Shown piece after piece: positions 44,766 through 53,819 of a DNA stretch of 64,000 nt. Origin of the DNA: Terriglobia bacterium (GTDB taxonomy: Bacteria; Acidobacteriota; Terriglobia; Terriglobales; Acidobacteriaceae); NCBI GenBank assembly GCA_020073215.1, contig JAIQFO010000007.1, forward strand, positions 62,001 through 126,000, in the 5' to 3' direction. The translations under genes and the position numbers were made by a program. The notes beneath the pieces were generated by a model. The model saw only the letters and a list, made by a program, of their open reading frames with translations, searched no databases and was not told the origin of the DNA. The stretch's first letter is position 1. Every line of letters starts with the position of its first letter.

Positions 44766-46412
44766 CTAGACCTCCGCCTGGGCCGCGATCGGGAATCTCC
44801 GCCCATAGCCGAATGCCTTGGCGGAGATCTTGATTCCGGGGGCTGCTTGTTGCCGCTTGTACTCGCTGCGCTCCACCATCCGGATCACCCGCCGCACCAG
44901 ATCCAAGTCAAAATTGTGGCTGCGCGAAATCTGCTCGGCGGAGCGCAACTCCTCCACAAAGTCTTCGAGAATCGCATCGAGCACATCATAGGGCGGGAGT
45001 GAATCCGAATCTTTCTGATCCGGGCGCAATTCCGCCGACGGCGGCTTCTCGATCGTCGCTTCCGGAATCACTTTGTGCCGCGAGTTCACATATGCGCTCA
45101 GGCGGTATACCAGGGTCTTCGGCACATCCGAGATCACCGCCAGCCCACCGACCATATCGCCATAAAGAGTGCAATAGCCGACGGCCAATTCGCTTTTATT
45201 GCCGGTCGAAAGCACCAGGGCGCCGAATTTATTCGACAGGGACATGAGCAGCAATCCGCGAGCGCGGGACTGAATATTTTCCTCGGTGACGTCCTCTGGC
45301 CTGCCAGCAAATACCGGCGCCAGCGTGCGGCGCGCGGCTTCGTAGATTTCCTGGATCGACAGCAGTTCGAAGCGAATCTTCAGGTTGCCGGCCAGTTCCC
45401 GCGCATCGTCGATCGAACCTGGCGAAGAATACGGCCCCGGCATGCCAACGCCGATCACGTTCCCGGAACCGAGCGCATCCACCGCAATCGCCGCGGTAAG
45501 CGCCGAATCGATGCCGCCGCTCAGTCCGACGAGCGCCTGCTGGAAACCGCATTTGCGGACATAGTCTCGCGTGCCCAGAACCAGCGCCTCATACGCGCTC
45601 GCTTCTTCCCCTGCGATCTGTGGGTGCATGTCGCCCGTCAGCTTGTCGGAGTCAAAGTAGATCAGATCTTCCTCGAACGACTTCCCTTGCGCAATCACTT
45701 GTCCGTCGGGAGCGAGCACCAGGCTCGATCCATCGAAGACCAGGCTGTCGTTGCCCCCCACCTGGTTCACCATCGCGACCGGAACCTTCTGATTCTTCGC
45801 GATGGCCGCCAGCATATCGTGGCGCAGTTCGCGCTTGCCCAGCCAAAACGGCGACGCGGAAATGTTGAGCACGAAGTTCCCGCCCCCGCGGACCAGTTCC
45901 TCCACGGGATCGATGCCATAGAGCCGCCGGTTCCAAAAGCGTTTGTCGTTCCAGGCATCCTCGCAGATGGTCAAAGCCATCCGCTTGCCGCAAAAACTGA
46001 ACAGTCGCTGGCTCTTTGCCGGAGCGAAGTTGCGCATTTCGTCAAAGACGTCGTAGGTAGGCAGCAACATCTTCGACTGGATGAATTCGACCCGCCCTTC
46101 GCGTAGCAGCGCGGCGGAGTTCATCACTTTCTTGCCAGAGTCCGCTTCGGCCGGCGTGACGATTCCGCAGATCACGGCAATCCCGTGCGTCTCCGCGGCA
46201 ATCCTTTCGACCGTGGTGCGGCAGTGCGCCACAAACGGCGCCCTCTCGACTAGATCGCGCGGCGGGTAGCCGCAGACGGCAAGTTCCGGAAACAGAATCA
46301 AGCCCGCGCCAGCGCTCCGCGCCTGCAGCGCAAACTGGACGATCTTGGCGGCATTGCCAGAGAAGTCCCCGACCGTGGGGTTGATCTGGCCCAGGGCAAT
46401 CTTCACACTCAT
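44766..46412 (-). CDS. nadE: Glutamine-dependent NAD synthetase
   Basis: 548 residues. N-terminal nitrilase-type glutaminase with the Glu-Lys-Cys triad in LFPELAVCGYP, the SKMLLPTYDVFDE Lys, and the LTICEDAWN Cys. C-terminal synthetase with the PP-loop LSGGIDSALTAAI and the GNKSELAVGYCTLYGDMVGG block. Start ATG 46412 (MSVKIALGQINPTVG) fits the family N-terminus. It lies 57 bases after the BamE-like gene on the same strand. Confidence 0.95.
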   Translation of the reverse strand: MSVKIALGQINPTVGDFSGNAAKIVQFALQARSAGAGLILFPELAVCGYPPRDLVERAPFVAHCRTTVERIAAETHGIAVICGIVTPAEADSGKKVMNSAALLREGRVEFIQSKMLLPTYDVFDEMRNFAPAKSQRLFSFCGKRMALTICEDAWNDKRFWNRRLYGIDPVEELVRGGGNFVLNISASPFWLGKRELRHDMLAAIAKNQKVPVAMVNQVGGNDSLVFDGSSLVLAPDGQVIAQGKSFEEDLIYFDSDKLTGDMHPQIAGEEASAYEALVLGTRDYVRKCGFQQALVGLSGGIDSALTAAIAVDALGSGNVIGVGMPGPYSSPGSIDDARELAGNLKIRFELLSIQEIYEAARRTLAPVFAGRPEDVTEENIQSRARGLLLMSLSNKFGALVLSTGNKSELAVGYCTLYGDMVGGLAVISDVPKTLVYRLSAYVNSRHKVIPEATIEKPPSAELRPDQKDSDSLPPYDVLDAILEDFVEELRSAEQISRSHNFDLDLVRRVIRMVERSEYKRQQAAPGIKISAKAFGYGRRFPIAAQAEV

Positions 46413-46468
46413 AGTGTAGTGGGTCGAGGTGTAGAAGGTCGAGGATTTGAGCGGGCCGTCCCCCGCGG

Positions 46469-47488
46469 TCATTCCATCGCGGGAGCGGTCGATGAACTCC
46501 AGTTGGGGTTGGGGTCATTGCTGGGGGGCGGCTGCGGCCTGTCCATCGGTGGCGCGCTGGAAGGGTTGGCAGGATTGGACTCCGGCATCTCCTCCCCAGG
46601 ACGCCTCAACGTGGGCGCGTTCGCAGGGCGGTCTTCCTGTTTCTTGGCAACGGTGGGCGCGCCAAGATCAACTTCTTTGTCGACGCGCACGATTTTCTGG
46701 CCATCCACCTTCATCGTCTCCACGCGCATGACCTCATCGCCCACGAAGCGCACAAAATCCACATCCTGAGGCGGCGTGCCGTAGATCCATTCCTCGTACT
46801 CCACTTCGTTTGCGGTCTCGCGAACTTTCTTGGGCGGGCGTCCCTTGGCGTAGATCACCATCTCGCGATTCATTCCCACCAGCACATGATGATTCTTGAT
46901 GGCCTCTTTCACCTGGGGAGGAACGGTTTCGAGATACGCTTCGAGCGGGGACTTGGCATCGAAATCAAACACCGGACGTAGCAACTCCTTCAGCTCCGGC
47001 CCGGTCAGCTCCGGGACGTACTTGTCGAAGTAGAGATCGACGAACGAGCCGCGCGCGTTGGCGGAGGCATCCGACGGCACGATGGGCCCGCCCCCGCCCG
47101 CTCCGGCAATTTCGATGCGCTGGTACCACTTCTGCTTCTTGACCGGACCGCCATTGATCTCAAAGCGGATGTGGTCGTCTTTGATGGTGACATCGCTGAT
47201 GCGGGCCCGGTCGCCGGGTTTCGCCGCCGGTCCCCAGAGCGCCATTAAACGTTGCAGTTCCGGGCCGCTGGGAGTGACGGTTCCATTCCTGAGTCTTAGC
47301 CCGGTCTTCCCCATCGGAAAACTGGCGCGGATGTAGACCAGTTGCTCATTGAAAACGTGGATTACCTCTTCGCGGGTTTGCTTGGAGATTTTTGGCGGCG
47401 CACTATTCCCGGCGAGAGCCAGCACGGAGAAGAGCGAAAGTACCGTTAACAGTCGAAAGCAAGCGCCGTAAACCTGGAAGGACAGCAT
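46469..47488 (-). CDS. Secreted hypothetical protein with BamE-like C-terminal segment
   Basis: 339 residues with a signal peptide (to LALAGNS). Mixed beta-rich middle (SDVTIKDDHIRFEING...). At about 205-270, VLVGMNREMVIYAKGRPPKKVRE and EEWIYGTPPQDVDFVRFVGDEVMRVE resemble the BamE/SmpA fold. The last 70 residues are Pro-rich and disordered. Function unknown; a link to envelope assembly is inferred from the fold only. Confidence 0.68.
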   Translation of the reverse strand: MLSFQVYGACFRLLTVLSLFSVLALAGNSAPPKISKQTREEVIHVFNEQLVYIRASFPMGKTGLRLRNGTVTPSGPELQRLMALWGPAAKPGDRARISDVTIKDDHIRFEINGGPVKKQKWYQRIEIAGAGGGGPIVPSDASANARGSFVDLYFDKYVPELTGPELKELLRPVFDFDAKSPLEAYLETVPPQVKEAIKNHHVLVGMNREMVIYAKGRPPKKVRETANEVEYEEWIYGTPPQDVDFVRFVGDEVMRVETMKVDGQKIVRVDKEVDLGAPTVAKKQEDRPANAPTLRRPGEEMPESNPANPSSAPPMDRPQPPPSNDPNPNWSSSTAPAME

Positions 47489-47643
47489 GCCGCACCCCGG
47501 GGCGAGCTTAATCCAATGGATTGATTATAGACCCGCTCTGCCCGATGCGGCCGACGCCAGCGCTGACCTCCACGAACAACCCTTGAGCCCGGCGGTCGGC
47601 GCCCTGGCCCGTGGTATATTTCCCCGTGGCATATCCCTACAAC

Positions 47644-48744
47644 ATGAAGGCCAGCGGGGTTGTGTACCTTCTTCTTACGTTTGTTCTTTTCATTCATTTT
47701 CTGCGCTATAACAACTACTCGACCGATACGGTGGAGTACGTAGGGAATGTGGTGGCCCTGCACCCATCGGACCCCGTGGCCATCCGCGATCAGGCCTATC
47801 AAGCGGTAACCACGGAGGCCCCGGCTATGGTCGTGCCGCACATTCTCGGCGACGACCTCTCCACCCAACAAGCCGACGTGCGCCGAGCCAAACATGCGGA
47901 TCCTTATCGCTTCGCGCAGTTCCTGCCCTATTTTTCGGTTAAGCCCCTTTACATCGAAGCGCTGAATCTGGTTCACAAGGCGGGAGTCGGGTTGGTGCGG
48001 TCGATTGCGGTGGTGTCGGCCATCTCGTTTGCCGGATTGGCGGCGCTGATCTATTGGTGGGTGCTGAAACTCGGCGGTTCGGTGTGGGCCGCGTGCCTGG
48101 TGTTGCTCACTCCCGAGATGTCCACCCTGGCTCAGGGCACCGGGCCTGACGGGCTCTCGGTTCTGTTTCTGATAGGAGGGCTTTTTTCGCTCTGGTATGT
48201 GAGGCCCTCGGTTGGAGTTACGTTGCTATTATCATCCGCGTGGGTGCGCCCCGAGAATGCGATTTTCTGTATTCTGGTTGTGGTCTATCTCGCGGTCAAG
48301 GGCGAACTGCGTGCCTGGATGGCTGTCGTTTTGATCGCAATCTCGGCCATAACACCGATGGCAATCAATCATTTCGGTGGTTATGGCTGGAAAGCCCTCT
48401 ATTCCCACACCTTCAAATTCACGGAAATGGACCCGGGAATGTTTGTGCCTACCTTCACGGCATCGGACTATCTCAATGCCTTCCGTTCCGGAGTGCGAGA
48501 AGCGTTGCACAGCAGTTTGGTTGCTTACCTGTTCCTTTGGGTTGTGGGCCTGCAGCTGGTGCCGCGCATGCGGTGGCCACTCGTACTTTGTGGGATCTTC
48601 TCCGCGGCAAAGTTTGTCATCTATCCTAATTTTGAGCCACGATATTACGGCTTGTTGTACTTAGTAACTGCGATCGGTGCGTGCGCCGCGATCCAGAGCC
48701 ATCGTGGCGCTTACGAAGTCTCGAGGCAACCGGCCGCCTCTTAG
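47644..48744 (+). CDS. Polytopic membrane protein, glycosyltransferase-like (GT-C type)
   Basis: 366 residues, about nine hydrophobic helices. An extracytoplasmic segment after helix 1 includes DTVEYVGNVVALHPSDPVAIRDQ, with an acidic motif near the first loop as in GT-C enzymes. Upstream in-frame GTGs at 47611 and 47626 exist; ATG 47644 starts MKASGVVYLL, a normal membrane start. AT-richer than its neighbours. Adjacent to a second such protein, possibly for envelope glycan. Confidence 0.55.
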   Translation: MKASGVVYLLLTFVLFIHFLRYNNYSTDTVEYVGNVVALHPSDPVAIRDQAYQAVTTEAPAMVVPHILGDDLSTQQADVRRAKHADPYRFAQFLPYFSVKPLYIEALNLVHKAGVGLVRSIAVVSAISFAGLAALIYWWVLKLGGSVWAACLVLLTPEMSTLAQGTGPDGLSVLFLIGGLFSLWYVRPSVGVTLLLSSAWVRPENAIFCILVVVYLAVKGELRAWMAVVLIAISAITPMAINHFGGYGWKALYSHTFKFTEMDPGMFVPTFTASDYLNAFRSGVREALHSSLVAYLFLWVVGLQLVPRMRWPLVLCGIFSAAKFVIYPNFEPRYYGLLYLVTAIGACAAIQSHRGAYEVSRQPAAS

Positions 48745-48788
48745 AGGCGTTACTTTCTACGCAGTAACGGGCGTGCGCTTAACAGAAC

Positions 48789-50504
48789 ATGAACCCAACC
48801 ACGAAGAAGAGCACTCCATCTAGTCCGAACACTCTTTATCTTTCTGTGGTTGGAGCCGCCGCAGTCATTCTAGCGCTTCCCATGATTCTCCACGGCCCCA
48901 TGGCGCAGGGCCATGACACTACCGAGCACATCAACTTCGCCCGCCATTTCAGCGAGCAGTTCTGGGCAGGTGAATGGTATCCACGCTGGCTTGCCGGAAT
49001 GAACCACGGGTTGGGTAGTCCCACCTACTTTGTATTTCCTCCCTTCCCAAGCTATGTTTTCACGCTGTTAGCACCCCTGGCAAAGTTTTGTCATCTCAAC
49101 GCGTTCAATATGGGAGAATTTCTCGCTCTCCTTGGCTCTGGGATTTGCGCCTATCTCTGGCTCAATACCATGGCCAGCCGCCGGATTGCGTGCGCGGGCG
49201 CAATCCTCTATATGCTGATGCCCTATCATCTCGCGGTGGATTACTACCGCCGGACGGCTCTGCCCGAGTGCTGGGCGTTGGTTTGGATGCCGTTAGTGCT
49301 TTATTTCAGCGCAAAAGCGATGCGGCGGGAGCGTGTTTACCTTGCTGGCTTGGCAGTGGCCTATGCCTGCCTCATTTTAAGTCACCTTATCAGTGTGTTG
49401 ATATTCTCTCTTATTCCTTTGGCTGCCGCCATGACGCTTTCCGCGTCAGGCCAAAAGATGAAAGCTGCGTTCCGCGTCGCTGGGGGACTGTTCTTAGGCG
49501 CAGGCCTGTCATCCTTTTATCTGGTCCCCGCGCTGTTCCATGCCCGGCATTTTCCGGCCTCCAGGTTGTACCCATGGTCTTTTTTTCAAAGTAACCTCAT
49601 CGCCGTGGGAACGCTGTTACACGCCGGAGGGTTCGTTCATGCGATCTCATTGACCGTCGTTAACATGATCGCTCTCGGCCTGTGGTGCGGCATCTGGGTG
49701 CTGGCGAAAGGCGAGAGACATTCCAGGGCGAAAGTGCTTTTCTGGCTTGCGGTTGGCGTCCTTCCGTTATTTCTGATGCTTAGCCTGAGTTTCCCGGTAT
49801 GGAAGATGTGTCCCCTGCTGTTCGCGGCGGTGCAATTTCCCTGGCGCTTCAACATTGTCTTGTGTATCGCAGCGCTGGCAATTGTCACGGTGTTACTGTC
49901 GGAGATATCCCGCTGGTCGCGATGGCCTCAGGCATGGTCGCTGGTTCTGGCGTTCCTGTTGATCGTTCCCTGGTTCATGGCGTACGGCAACATTTGGAAG
50001 CGTTACCAGATGGAAGCGGCTCACCCGATAGAAGCGGGATCCCCGATGCCGCACGTCGATGACCACGACGGCTGGTTCTACGCCTGGTCACCTCCGGGAA
50101 TCGACGCAGCGAAGGCGATCGAGGCGAGCACTGGACCGCAAATAAGATTCTTGACGGGCCTGGGTACCACGACCCTCTTACTTTGGAAACCCCGACACAT
50201 CGAGTTCCAGACGAACAGCTCAACCGGCGGATCGGTCATGGTCAGACAGTTCTACTATGCCGCTTGGAAAGCGGCGTTGGTTAGCCCCTCTCAGACCCTT
50301 GATGTAAGAGCGGCGATGCCAGAGGGTCTTGTGGAAATACAGGTACCACCGGGGCTTCAGCGAATCCGCCTTGAGATTCCTACCGGGCGCGCCGAGCGCA
50401 TCGGGTTCTGGATCAGCGCATGGTTCGCAGTCCTGTGCATTGGGGTGGGTTGGCGTCAATGGTGGGAGAGTCGCCATTCCCCGCCCGAATTGCCGAGAAC
50501 GTAA
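48789..50504 (+). CDS. Polytopic membrane protein of the PTPS-related / YfhO-like type
   Basis: 571 residues with about 12 hydrophobic helices. The first loop, HDTTEHINFARHFSEQFWAGEWYPRWLAGMNHGLG split by helix ends, and the FVFPPFPSYVF and YMLMPYHLAVDYYRRTALPE blocks match what I know of 6-pyruvoyl-tetrahydropterin-synthase-related (PTPS_related) membrane proteins, a GT-C-like family. C-terminal periplasmic beta region from about 405. Function unknown. Confidence 0.7.
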   Translation: MNPTTKKSTPSSPNTLYLSVVGAAAVILALPMILHGPMAQGHDTTEHINFARHFSEQFWAGEWYPRWLAGMNHGLGSPTYFVFPPFPSYVFTLLAPLAKFCHLNAFNMGEFLALLGSGICAYLWLNTMASRRIACAGAILYMLMPYHLAVDYYRRTALPECWALVWMPLVLYFSAKAMRRERVYLAGLAVAYACLILSHLISVLIFSLIPLAAAMTLSASGQKMKAAFRVAGGLFLGAGLSSFYLVPALFHARHFPASRLYPWSFFQSNLIAVGTLLHAGGFVHAISLTVVNMIALGLWCGIWVLAKGERHSRAKVLFWLAVGVLPLFLMLSLSFPVWKMCPLLFAAVQFPWRFNIVLCIAALAIVTVLLSEISRWSRWPQAWSLVLAFLLIVPWFMAYGNIWKRYQMEAAHPIEAGSPMPHVDDHDGWFYAWSPPGIDAAKAIEASTGPQIRFLTGLGTTTLLLWKPRHIEFQTNSSTGGSVMVRQFYYAAWKAALVSPSQTLDVRAAMPEGLVEIQVPPGLQRIRLEIPTGRAERIGFWISAWFAVLCIGVGWRQWWESRHSPPELPRT

Positions 50505-50591
50505 CACCGCGCGGTAACCGGCAGTGTGGGTACGTCCGTAATGGTGTGGTGTACTTTGAGCACCTGAGGTAACCAGCGCCAACCTCTTACA

Positions 50592-52493
50592 ATGGATGCA
50601 GAACGGACGAGCGCACCCCCGCGCTTGGGCCGCCAGGATTGCCTTTTGGCGCTAAAGCTTCCCATTCCCGCGCGCGTTCCGCTCCTCTACGTCATCCTCG
50701 GGGTGCTGCTGGCGATCAGTGTCCTTCCGATGTATTTCTACTCGGCGCAGATTGAGACCCTGAACCGGGAGCGCCTCAAGACCAACGAAATGCTGCTCCA
50801 GAATACGGTGACGCGTTCGCTGGCCGACGACATCTCCCAGCACCAGGAAGCGTTGCGGATGATGCTGTCCAATTTGTCGTCGTCGATGCAGGTCATGATG
50901 TTGGCCAATCCGAGCGGGAACGACCTGAGTGCGCAGAGGCTTCTGACGCCGGAGCTGCGGGCCATGCTCGAGACCTTTGTGTCGTCGTCGAATGACATAG
51001 CGTATGCCACACTGCTGAATGCCGACGCCAAGGGAGTTTCCGCCGGCCGTATTGAGCCCGACGCCTTTCTGCAACGGGAACTCGAACGAGCCTATCAAGC
51101 CGCCCTTGAAGGACGCGTCTTCAGCGGGCAGCCGTTGATGGTGGGCAGCGGCAAATCCGCGCACACCGTGATGCTGGTCAGTTCGCCGATCGTCGTGGAC
51201 AAACGATTTCTGGGGATGATCGGGTCGGTGGTCGACATGGACTACCTGATCCGCCGGTTGCAGCAAGTCAACCAGAGTGGATTGATGCCGTACGTCGTGG
51301 ACAGCCAAGGCAGGCTGGTGGCGGCGGCGACGGCGCAATACGCCACCGGTCAGGACATGACCCACTTCGACATCGTCCGCAGCTTCGTGGACGAGGGCGC
51401 GAAAGCCCAGTTGGCGGCCACCCGTGAATTCACCATTCGTGAAGGGAAAGACACGACCCAGATGCTGGGAACGTACAGTCCGGTAACCTCGCTGGATTGG
51501 GCGGTGGTGGTGCAGAAGCCGCGCGAAGAGGCGTATCGGGGAATCTACGAGATGCAGCGCACGGGGCGCCTGCTGGCATGGCTGGCGGTGTTTGCCAGCG
51601 TGGGTCTGAGCATCTTTTCGGCGCGGCGCATCACCAGCCCCCTGCAAGTGCTGGCGCAGTCCAGCCAGGCGATTGCGCGTGGCGATTTCTCCCAGCGCGT
51701 GCACCTGAAAACGCGCACCGAGATCGGCGAACTGGCGGCGACGTTCAACACCATGTCGGAAGAACTGGAACAGTTCGTCGAGGACCTGAAGCGCGCCGCC
51801 GAGGAAAACAAGGCGCTGTTCATGGGGTCGATCCAGATGCTGGCCGGAGCGGTCGACGAAAAGGACCCGTACACCCGCGGCCACTCTGACCGCGTCACGA
51901 AATACTCGCTGATGATCGCGGAAGAGATGGGGTTGGACCCGGGATTCCTCGAGATCTTGCGCGTTTCGGCGCAGCTTCACGATGTCGGCAAAATCGGCAT
52001 CGAAGACCGCATCCTGAAGAAACCGGGCGCTCTGACTCCCGAAGAATTCGAGATCATGAAGACGCACACCACCCGGGGCGCGAACATCCTGCGCCCGGTG
52101 CCCCAGTTGCGCGAGATGCTGCCCGGAATCGAACTGCACCATGAGGCGCTCAATGGGCGTGGATATCCTTATGGTCTAAAAGGCGAGGAGGTCCCTCTGT
52201 TGGCGCGCGTCATTGCGGTCGCCGACACTTTTGACGCCCTGACTACCAATCGTCCGTACCAGCGTGCCCACGATCCGCTGGAAGCACTGCGCATCATCCA
52301 AAGCATCTCCGGACAGCGCCTGGACCCCGGGGCCGTGGCCGCGCTGCTGGCGGTGTTTAAGCGGGGAGAAATTCACATTCACAAATCCCTGACGCTGCCC
52401 ATGCCGCTGGAATCAACTGCACCCGCTCCCGTGCCGCTCCCCGTTCCGTTCCAAACCCCTGATCCTCTCACGGCCGAAATCACACGGACCTGA
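50592..52493 (+). CDS. Membrane HD-GYP domain protein (putative c-di-GMP phosphodiesterase)
   Basis: 633 residues. Helix 1 (about 28-45), periplasmic Cache-like sensor (about 50-310), helix 2 (about 320-338), HAMP (ITSPLQVLAQSSQAIARGDF), short coiled coil, then HD-GYP: HDVGKIGIEDRIL, HHEALNGRGYPYGLKG and ADTFDALTTNRPYQRA, with metal ligands and GYP intact. It probably degrades c-di-GMP in response to an external ligand. TACAAT sits across the start codon. Confidence 0.9.
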   Translation: MDAERTSAPPRLGRQDCLLALKLPIPARVPLLYVILGVLLAISVLPMYFYSAQIETLNRERLKTNEMLLQNTVTRSLADDISQHQEALRMMLSNLSSSMQVMMLANPSGNDLSAQRLLTPELRAMLETFVSSSNDIAYATLLNADAKGVSAGRIEPDAFLQRELERAYQAALEGRVFSGQPLMVGSGKSAHTVMLVSSPIVVDKRFLGMIGSVVDMDYLIRRLQQVNQSGLMPYVVDSQGRLVAAATAQYATGQDMTHFDIVRSFVDEGAKAQLAATREFTIREGKDTTQMLGTYSPVTSLDWAVVVQKPREEAYRGIYEMQRTGRLLAWLAVFASVGLSIFSARRITSPLQVLAQSSQAIARGDFSQRVHLKTRTEIGELAATFNTMSEELEQFVEDLKRAAEENKALFMGSIQMLAGAVDEKDPYTRGHSDRVTKYSLMIAEEMGLDPGFLEILRVSAQLHDVGKIGIEDRILKKPGALTPEEFEIMKTHTTRGANILRPVPQLREMLPGIELHHEALNGRGYPYGLKGEEVPLLARVIAVADTFDALTTNRPYQRAHDPLEALRIIQSISGQRLDPGAVAALLAVFKRGEIHIHKSLTLPMPLESTAPAPVPLPVPFQTPDPLTAEITRT

Positions 52494-52502
52494 AGACCAA
52501 TT

Positions 52503-52597
52503 GTGTAATTTGGTAATCGGATAATTTGGCAATTTAGAGCCCAAGTGGTCCCAAGGTTTCAAATTACCAAATTACAGATTACGCAATTACAAAACTC
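52503..52597. repeat. AATTAC micro-repeat inverted repeat (second copy)
   Basis: Left arm ATTGTGTAATTTGGTAATCGG... and right arm CAAATTACCAAATTACAGATTACGCAATTAC pair imperfectly around a GC-rich loop; same word set as 32755-32847. It lies between the HD-GYP and ftsY genes, with a TATAAT box (52614-52619) just downstream that may drive ftsY. Confidence 0.75.
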
Positions 52598-52613
52598 TCC
52601 TCCCGCCATCTCT

Positions 52614-52619
52614 TATAAT
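52614..52619 (+). promoter_or_regulatory. Candidate -10 box of ftsY
   Basis: TATAAT, 16 bases ahead of the ftsY ATG. A TTACAA supplied by the repeat arm is the nearest -35 look-alike (20-base spacing). Confidence 0.3.
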
Positions 52620-52635
52620 CAGAGCCGGATACCTC

Positions 52636-53592
52636 ATGATTCAAACTCTTTTTGGCAGCCTGGACGAAGTTCAGAAACCAAGTTTTATCGAGCGCATGAA
52701 GGAGGCCGTCTCGCGCACCCGCGAGAATCTGGCCGAGCGCATCGAAGACGTCGTCTCCATCGGTAAAGAAATTGACCGCTCCACGCTCGACGATCTGGAA
52801 GCCACTCTAATCGGCGCCGACCTCGGCACCACCACCACCCATGAGGTCCTGGAGAAGCTGCGCGATAAGGCCGATCGGAAGCAGATCAAGGATGTAAGTG
52901 AACTCAAACGGCTGCTGAAAGACGAACTGCTGGCGATTCTGACCTCAACCGCTTCGGCGCCGGTAACCAAAGTGGACGGCACGCCGGAGGTGATCATCGT
53001 GGTGGGCGTGAACGGCACCGGCAAGACAACGACGATTGGGAAGTTAGCGCAGGTGTTTCGCGCGCAAGGAAAGACCGTGCTCCTGTGCGCAGCCGATACC
53101 TTTCGCGCGGCAGCGATCGAACAACTCGAGATTTGGGGGCAGCGCACGGGGACCGAAGTGATCAAGACAAAAGCCGGCGGCGATCCATCGGCAGTGCTCT
53201 TTGACGCTCTGCAGGCGGCCACCGCGCGTAAAACCGATTACGTGATCGTCGATACCGCCGGGCGCCTGCACACCAAGCAGAACCTGATGCTCGAACTGGA
53301 AAAGATGAAGCGCACGGCACAACGCATCGTGCCCGGCGCCCCGCACGAGACTCTGCTCGTAATGGATGCCACAACCGGCCAGAATGGATTGCAGCAGGCG
53401 CGGCAGTTCACGCAATCGTCCGGAGTTACGGGAATTGTACTGACCAAACTTGACGGCACCGCGAAAGGCGGCGTCGTGGTGGCAATTTCGCGGGAGTTGG
53501 GACTGCCCGTACGATATGTGGGAGTGGGCGAGAAGGCGGGAGATTTGCTGCCGTTCGATGCCAAAGAGTTTGTGGAATCGCTGTTTGCGTAG
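52636..53592 (+). CDS. ftsY: Signal recognition particle receptor FtsY
   Basis: 318 residues, GTPase that docks SRP-ribosome complexes at the membrane. NG domain: GVNGTGKTTTIGKLA (G1), DTFRAAAIEQLEIW, DTAGRLHTKQNLM (G3), TKLDGTAKGGVV (G4), and VGVGEKAGDLLPFD. The N-terminus is short; the long acidic A domain of E. coli FtsY is missing, as in many other phyla. It leads the ftsY-small gene-ribD run. Confidence 0.96.
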   Translation: MIQTLFGSLDEVQKPSFIERMKEAVSRTRENLAERIEDVVSIGKEIDRSTLDDLEATLIGADLGTTTTHEVLEKLRDKADRKQIKDVSELKRLLKDELLAILTSTASAPVTKVDGTPEVIIVVGVNGTGKTTTIGKLAQVFRAQGKTVLLCAADTFRAAAIEQLEIWGQRTGTEVIKTKAGGDPSAVLFDALQAATARKTDYVIVDTAGRLHTKQNLMLELEKMKRTAQRIVPGAPHETLLVMDATTGQNGLQQARQFTQSSGVTGIVLTKLDGTAKGGVVVAISRELGLPVRYVGVGEKAGDLLPFDAKEFVESLFA

Positions 53593-53639
53593 AGGCACCA
53601 CGGGTGGCAGGCACCGCGAGGCGCACGGGAGGACGGACA

Positions 53640-53819
53640 ATGCAGCGGAAGAAATCTGGATCGCTTTCTTATTGGCGGAAACTGTTGGAGCGGCTAAGAC
53701 TGCTGTTCCGTCCCAAGCCCGAACCGGAAGATCCTTACGCCTATCGCACCGCTCCGTTGCGTCATCCTCCCCATGGGCGGAGCGGATCCGCGGTGGCAGA
53801 ACTGGATGAAGAAGAATGA
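53640..53819 (+). CDS. Small basic protein between ftsY and ribD
   Basis: 59 residues: a Lys/Arg-rich amphipathic head (MQRKKSGSLSYWRKLLERLR) and a Pro/Gly-rich tail (DPYAYRTAPLRHPPHGRSGS) ending in acidic DEEE. The ATG has GGGAGG seven bases upstream, and its stop overlaps the ribD ATG (ATGA), so it is a real coupled gene. No family recognised; it may be a membrane-peripheral or RNA-binding protein, but I cannot tell. Confidence 0.7.
   Translation: MQRKKSGSLSYWRKLLERLRLLFRPKPEPEDPYAYRTAPLRHPPHGRSGSAVAELDEEE

Noticed and set aside
50652..52142. Minus-strand open frame of 496 codons inside the HD-GYP gene
   Set aside because: Antisense of a complete HD-GYP protein, no recognisable domain; GC-driven shadow.
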